From Siphonodentalium dalli (taxonomy: Eukaryota; Mollusca; Scaphopoda; Gadilida; Siphonodentaliidae), in the NCBI GenBank assembly GCA_032622095.1, contig CP136069.1:106544278-106608277 (forward strand): DNA of 64,000 nucleotides, in the 5' to 3' direction. The position numbers and the translations under genes were made by a program. Below, piece by piece: positions 62,724 through 64,000 of the stretch (its first letter is position 1; every line of letters starts with the position of its first letter). The notes beneath the pieces are model-generated. The model was not told where the DNA came from, did not search any database, and saw nothing but the letters and a program-made list of their open reading frames with translations.

Positions 62724-64000
62724 ATGCCTAACTCTTTGATTCAACATAGAGCTGCAATTGGTATCTTCGATCTAAATAAAAGATTACTGAATATAAAACT
62801 AATTATAAAACGTGGGCACGAATGCGCTTTTTGGGGAATGAAAATCAACACTATTATATATTTCATGGCTCTGCTCCTTGTAATTGGTGGCGATATTGAG
62901 GTTCACCCCGGCCCACAAGATGATACTAAAGCTACACTCAATATATTACACTACAATATTAGAAGTATTAGAAACAAATTAGAAAGCATTGCTCACTTGA
63001 TTTCCGACTACGATATTTTATGTTTTTCCGAGACTCATCTTGATGCATCTTATAGCTCTAACAAACTGAAACTATTTGACTTCTCCGAACCTGTGCGGAG
63101 CGATCGCGACTCTCATGGTGGAGGGATATGTGTAATGTTTGCAAATCATATTATATTTAGCCGGCGACCCGAATTTGAATTTGACACATCAGTACTCTGC
63201 TTTGAAATTACATCAAAACTCACCAAATTCCTTCTGATTGTTTCCTATAGGTCCGAACGCGAGAGTGATCAAAACTACTGGGACAACTTAGATACTTTGA
63301 TAAATGACGTGCTTGATGCAAACCATAAACTAATAATCACTGGCGATTTCAACTCAAATCTCCTTAACCCATTGTCAAAACTAAAGGGCATAATCGATTA
63401 CTACGGACTGCGTGATGTGATTGAAAAACCTACGCGAATAGCGGGAACATCCCAAACTCTTCTTGACCCACTGATAGTTAGTGATTCTTTGAGGGTACTG
63501 GATGCCGATACATTAAATCTTGGAGTTTCAGACCATCTTGCAGTTTATGCCACTATATCATCAGATTATTCCCCAGCAACCTCATTCCATCGTACTATTT
63601 GGAATTATAAACGGGCTGACTTCGAAAAGGCCAATAATATATTAAATAGCATAGACTTGGAACATATCCTCCAGCCAACTGCAGCGACAAACATCGACCA
63701 AGCAGTTAGATCATTCAATGACAAATTTCTAGAAGTAATGAACGATTCAATTCCGAAATCTACTGTTGTAATCAGACCTAAAGACAAATTATGGTTCACT
63801 TCAGAAATACGTATAGAAATACGGAAACGTGATAGGCTGAGATCCAAGGCCATAAAAAATAATACCCTATACCACTGGGAAAGATATAAAAAGACACGAA
63901 ATCGCGTAAATAATATGAAAAAATATGCTAAAGCAAATTTTGACGAAAAAATCGAAGAGAAAGTTAGAGAATCGCCAACTCCTAGAGACTTTTGGCATCT
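62724..64000 (+). CDS. LINE polyprotein: 2A-like leader, APE endonuclease, linker (3' partial)
   Basis: The protein nicks target DNA to prime reverse transcription of the element's RNA. 425 codons are visible with no stop, and the frame continues beyond the window. Leader residues 1-64 contain a hydrophobic run at about 44-54 and the 2A-like GGDIEVHPGP at 55-64. The endonuclease spans about 73-278. Its expected catalytic and binding residues are all present: N78 in YNIRSIRNK, E103 in SETHL, the G132-G134 glycine turn, Y175 in SYR, D208 and N210 in GDFN, T237-R238, D248 in TLLDP, and S269-D270-H271 in GVSDHLAV. The linker from about 279 includes W293 and W357-F358 in LWFTSEIR, followed by a K/R-rich stretch and the FW at 423-424, as is usual before the reverse transcriptase. 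The first ATG has a weak context (C at -3). The ATG at 62,838 (residue 39) has G at -3 and would give a signal-peptide-like start, so the start is uncertain. Confidence 0.92.
   Translation, partial: MPNSLIQHRAAIGIFDLNKRLLNIKLIIKRGHECAFWGMKINTIIYFMALLLVIGGDIEVHPGPQDDTKATLNILHYNIRSIRNKLESIAHLISDYDILCFSETHLDASYSSNKLKLFDFSEPVRSDRDSHGGGICVMFANHIIFSRRPEFEFDTSVLCFEITSKLTKFLLIVSYRSERESDQNYWDNLDTLINDVLDANHKLIITGDFNSNLLNPLSKLKGIIDYYGLRDVIEKPTRIAGTSQTLLDPLIVSDSLRVLDADTLNLGVSDHLAVYATISSDYSPATSFHRTIWNYKRADFEKANNILNSIDLEHILQPTAATNIDQAVRSFNDKFLEVMNDSIPKSTVVIRPKDKLWFTSEIRIEIRKRDRLRSKAIKNNTLYHWERYKKTRNRVNNMKKYAKANFDEKIEEKVRESPTPRDFWH
62886..62915 (+). other. 2A-like ribosome-skipping motif, HPGP variant
   Basis: Residues 55-64 of the LINE protein read GGDIEVHPGP, directly after a hydrophobic run (IIYFMALLLVI). 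The family consensus for 2A and 2A-like peptides is D[VI]ExNPGP, with peptide-bond skipping between the last G and P, here residues 63 and 64 (62,910-62,915). Such motifs are known at the N terminus of several animal non-LTR retrotransposons, including sea-urchin elements, some acting also as signal sequences. Here the usually conserved N is H, so skipping may be weak or absent. The position, the hydrophobic lead-in and the DIE spacing support homology to 2A; activity is not shown. Confidence 0.75.

Larger units (their letters stand above)
62685..64000 (+). mobile_element. Non-LTR retrotransposon (CR1/L2/Jockey-like LINE), 5' part
   Basis: The non-repetitive right end encodes the N-terminal half of a LINE polyprotein on the + strand: a short leader with a 2A-like motif, an APE-type endonuclease and the basic linker that precedes the reverse transcriptase. 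The reverse transcriptase and 3' end lie past position 64,000. The reading frame is undamaged over 425 codons, which suggests a young copy. The 5' boundary falls only about 39 bp upstream of the ATG, so the copy either has a very short 5' UTR or was truncated just upstream of this ORF; no ORF1 is visible. CR1/L2-like clade membership is inferred from the endonuclease motifs and the 2A leader; the reverse transcriptase would be needed to place it firmly. Confidence 0.93.

Noticed and set aside
63605..63853. 82-codon - strand reading frame opposite the LINE
   Set aside because: It lies antisense to the clearly conserved endonuclease-linker coding frame and shows no recognisable motif.
62685..64000. 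Host single-copy endonuclease/exonuclease gene
   Set aside because: The order 2A-like leader, APE endonuclease, then K/R-rich linker with WFTSEIR and FW is that of a LINE polyprotein. Host APE1-type genes lack this linker and leader.

Overview
This window is eukaryotic, almost certainly from an invertebrate animal. It has two parts. Positions 1 to about 62,684 are one uninterrupted array of a 25-bp minisatellite, roughly 2,500 units, with no single-copy insert that I could find. Positions about 62,685 to 64,000 hold the 5' part of a non-LTR retrotransposon (LINE) of CR1/L2/Jockey-like type on the + strand. It has an intact apurinic-endonuclease domain preceded by a 2A-like peptide, and its reverse transcriptase would lie beyond the window. 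The animal assignment rests on the LINE type and the 2A-like leader, which are common in molluscs, cnidarians, echinoderms, annelids and lancelets; the species cannot be read from this sequence.

The array unit reads, on the + strand, GGTATCCCCRCC followed by ACAYACATMTATA. It is C-rich on the + strand and G-rich on the - strand. The - strand of the consensus contains no stop trinucleotide, and 25 is not a multiple of 3, so all three - strand frames stay open for long stretches and encode the same circular 25-residue pattern. The dozens of apparent - strand reading frames (up to 341 codons) are therefore products of the repeat and are not annotated as genes.

The array is hierarchical. Rare unit variants act as markers and show duplicated blocks at many scales: 252 bp, 554 bp, 1,437 bp (13 copies of one higher-order repeat), 1,754 bp, 1,962 bp, 2,729 bp, 3,988 bp and 4,122 bp, plus homologous blocks about 20.8 kb apart. 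Region by region: 0-6.7 kb 'A' type; 6.7-12.2 kb 'B' type with 2.73-kb and 0.55-kb duplications; 12.2-20.1 kb 'C' type in two 3,988-bp-spaced copies; 20.1-22.9 kb 'D' type; 22.9-31.2 kb two 4,122-bp super-repeats containing the 1,437-bp repeat; 31.2-32.3 kb A type again; 32.3-36.9 kb C type; 36.9-39.3 kb D type; 39.3-42.6 kb 1,437-bp repeat; 42.6-46.7 kb linker plus D type; 46.7-57.9 kb 1,437-bp repeat; 57.9-59.1 kb linker; 59.1-62.65 kb two nearly identical 1,754-bp copies of D type. This pattern fits repeated unequal exchange or replication-slippage amplification, some of it very recent.

Between about 35.9 and 40.2 kb many single-base insertions and deletions appear that are absent from paralogous copies elsewhere. 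This looks like a poorly polished stretch of assembly. Nothing in the array supports a protein-coding, RNA or CRISPR function. The most interesting biology is the retroelement at the edge, with its uncommon HPGP form of the 2A motif, and the nested, recently active amplification of the array.
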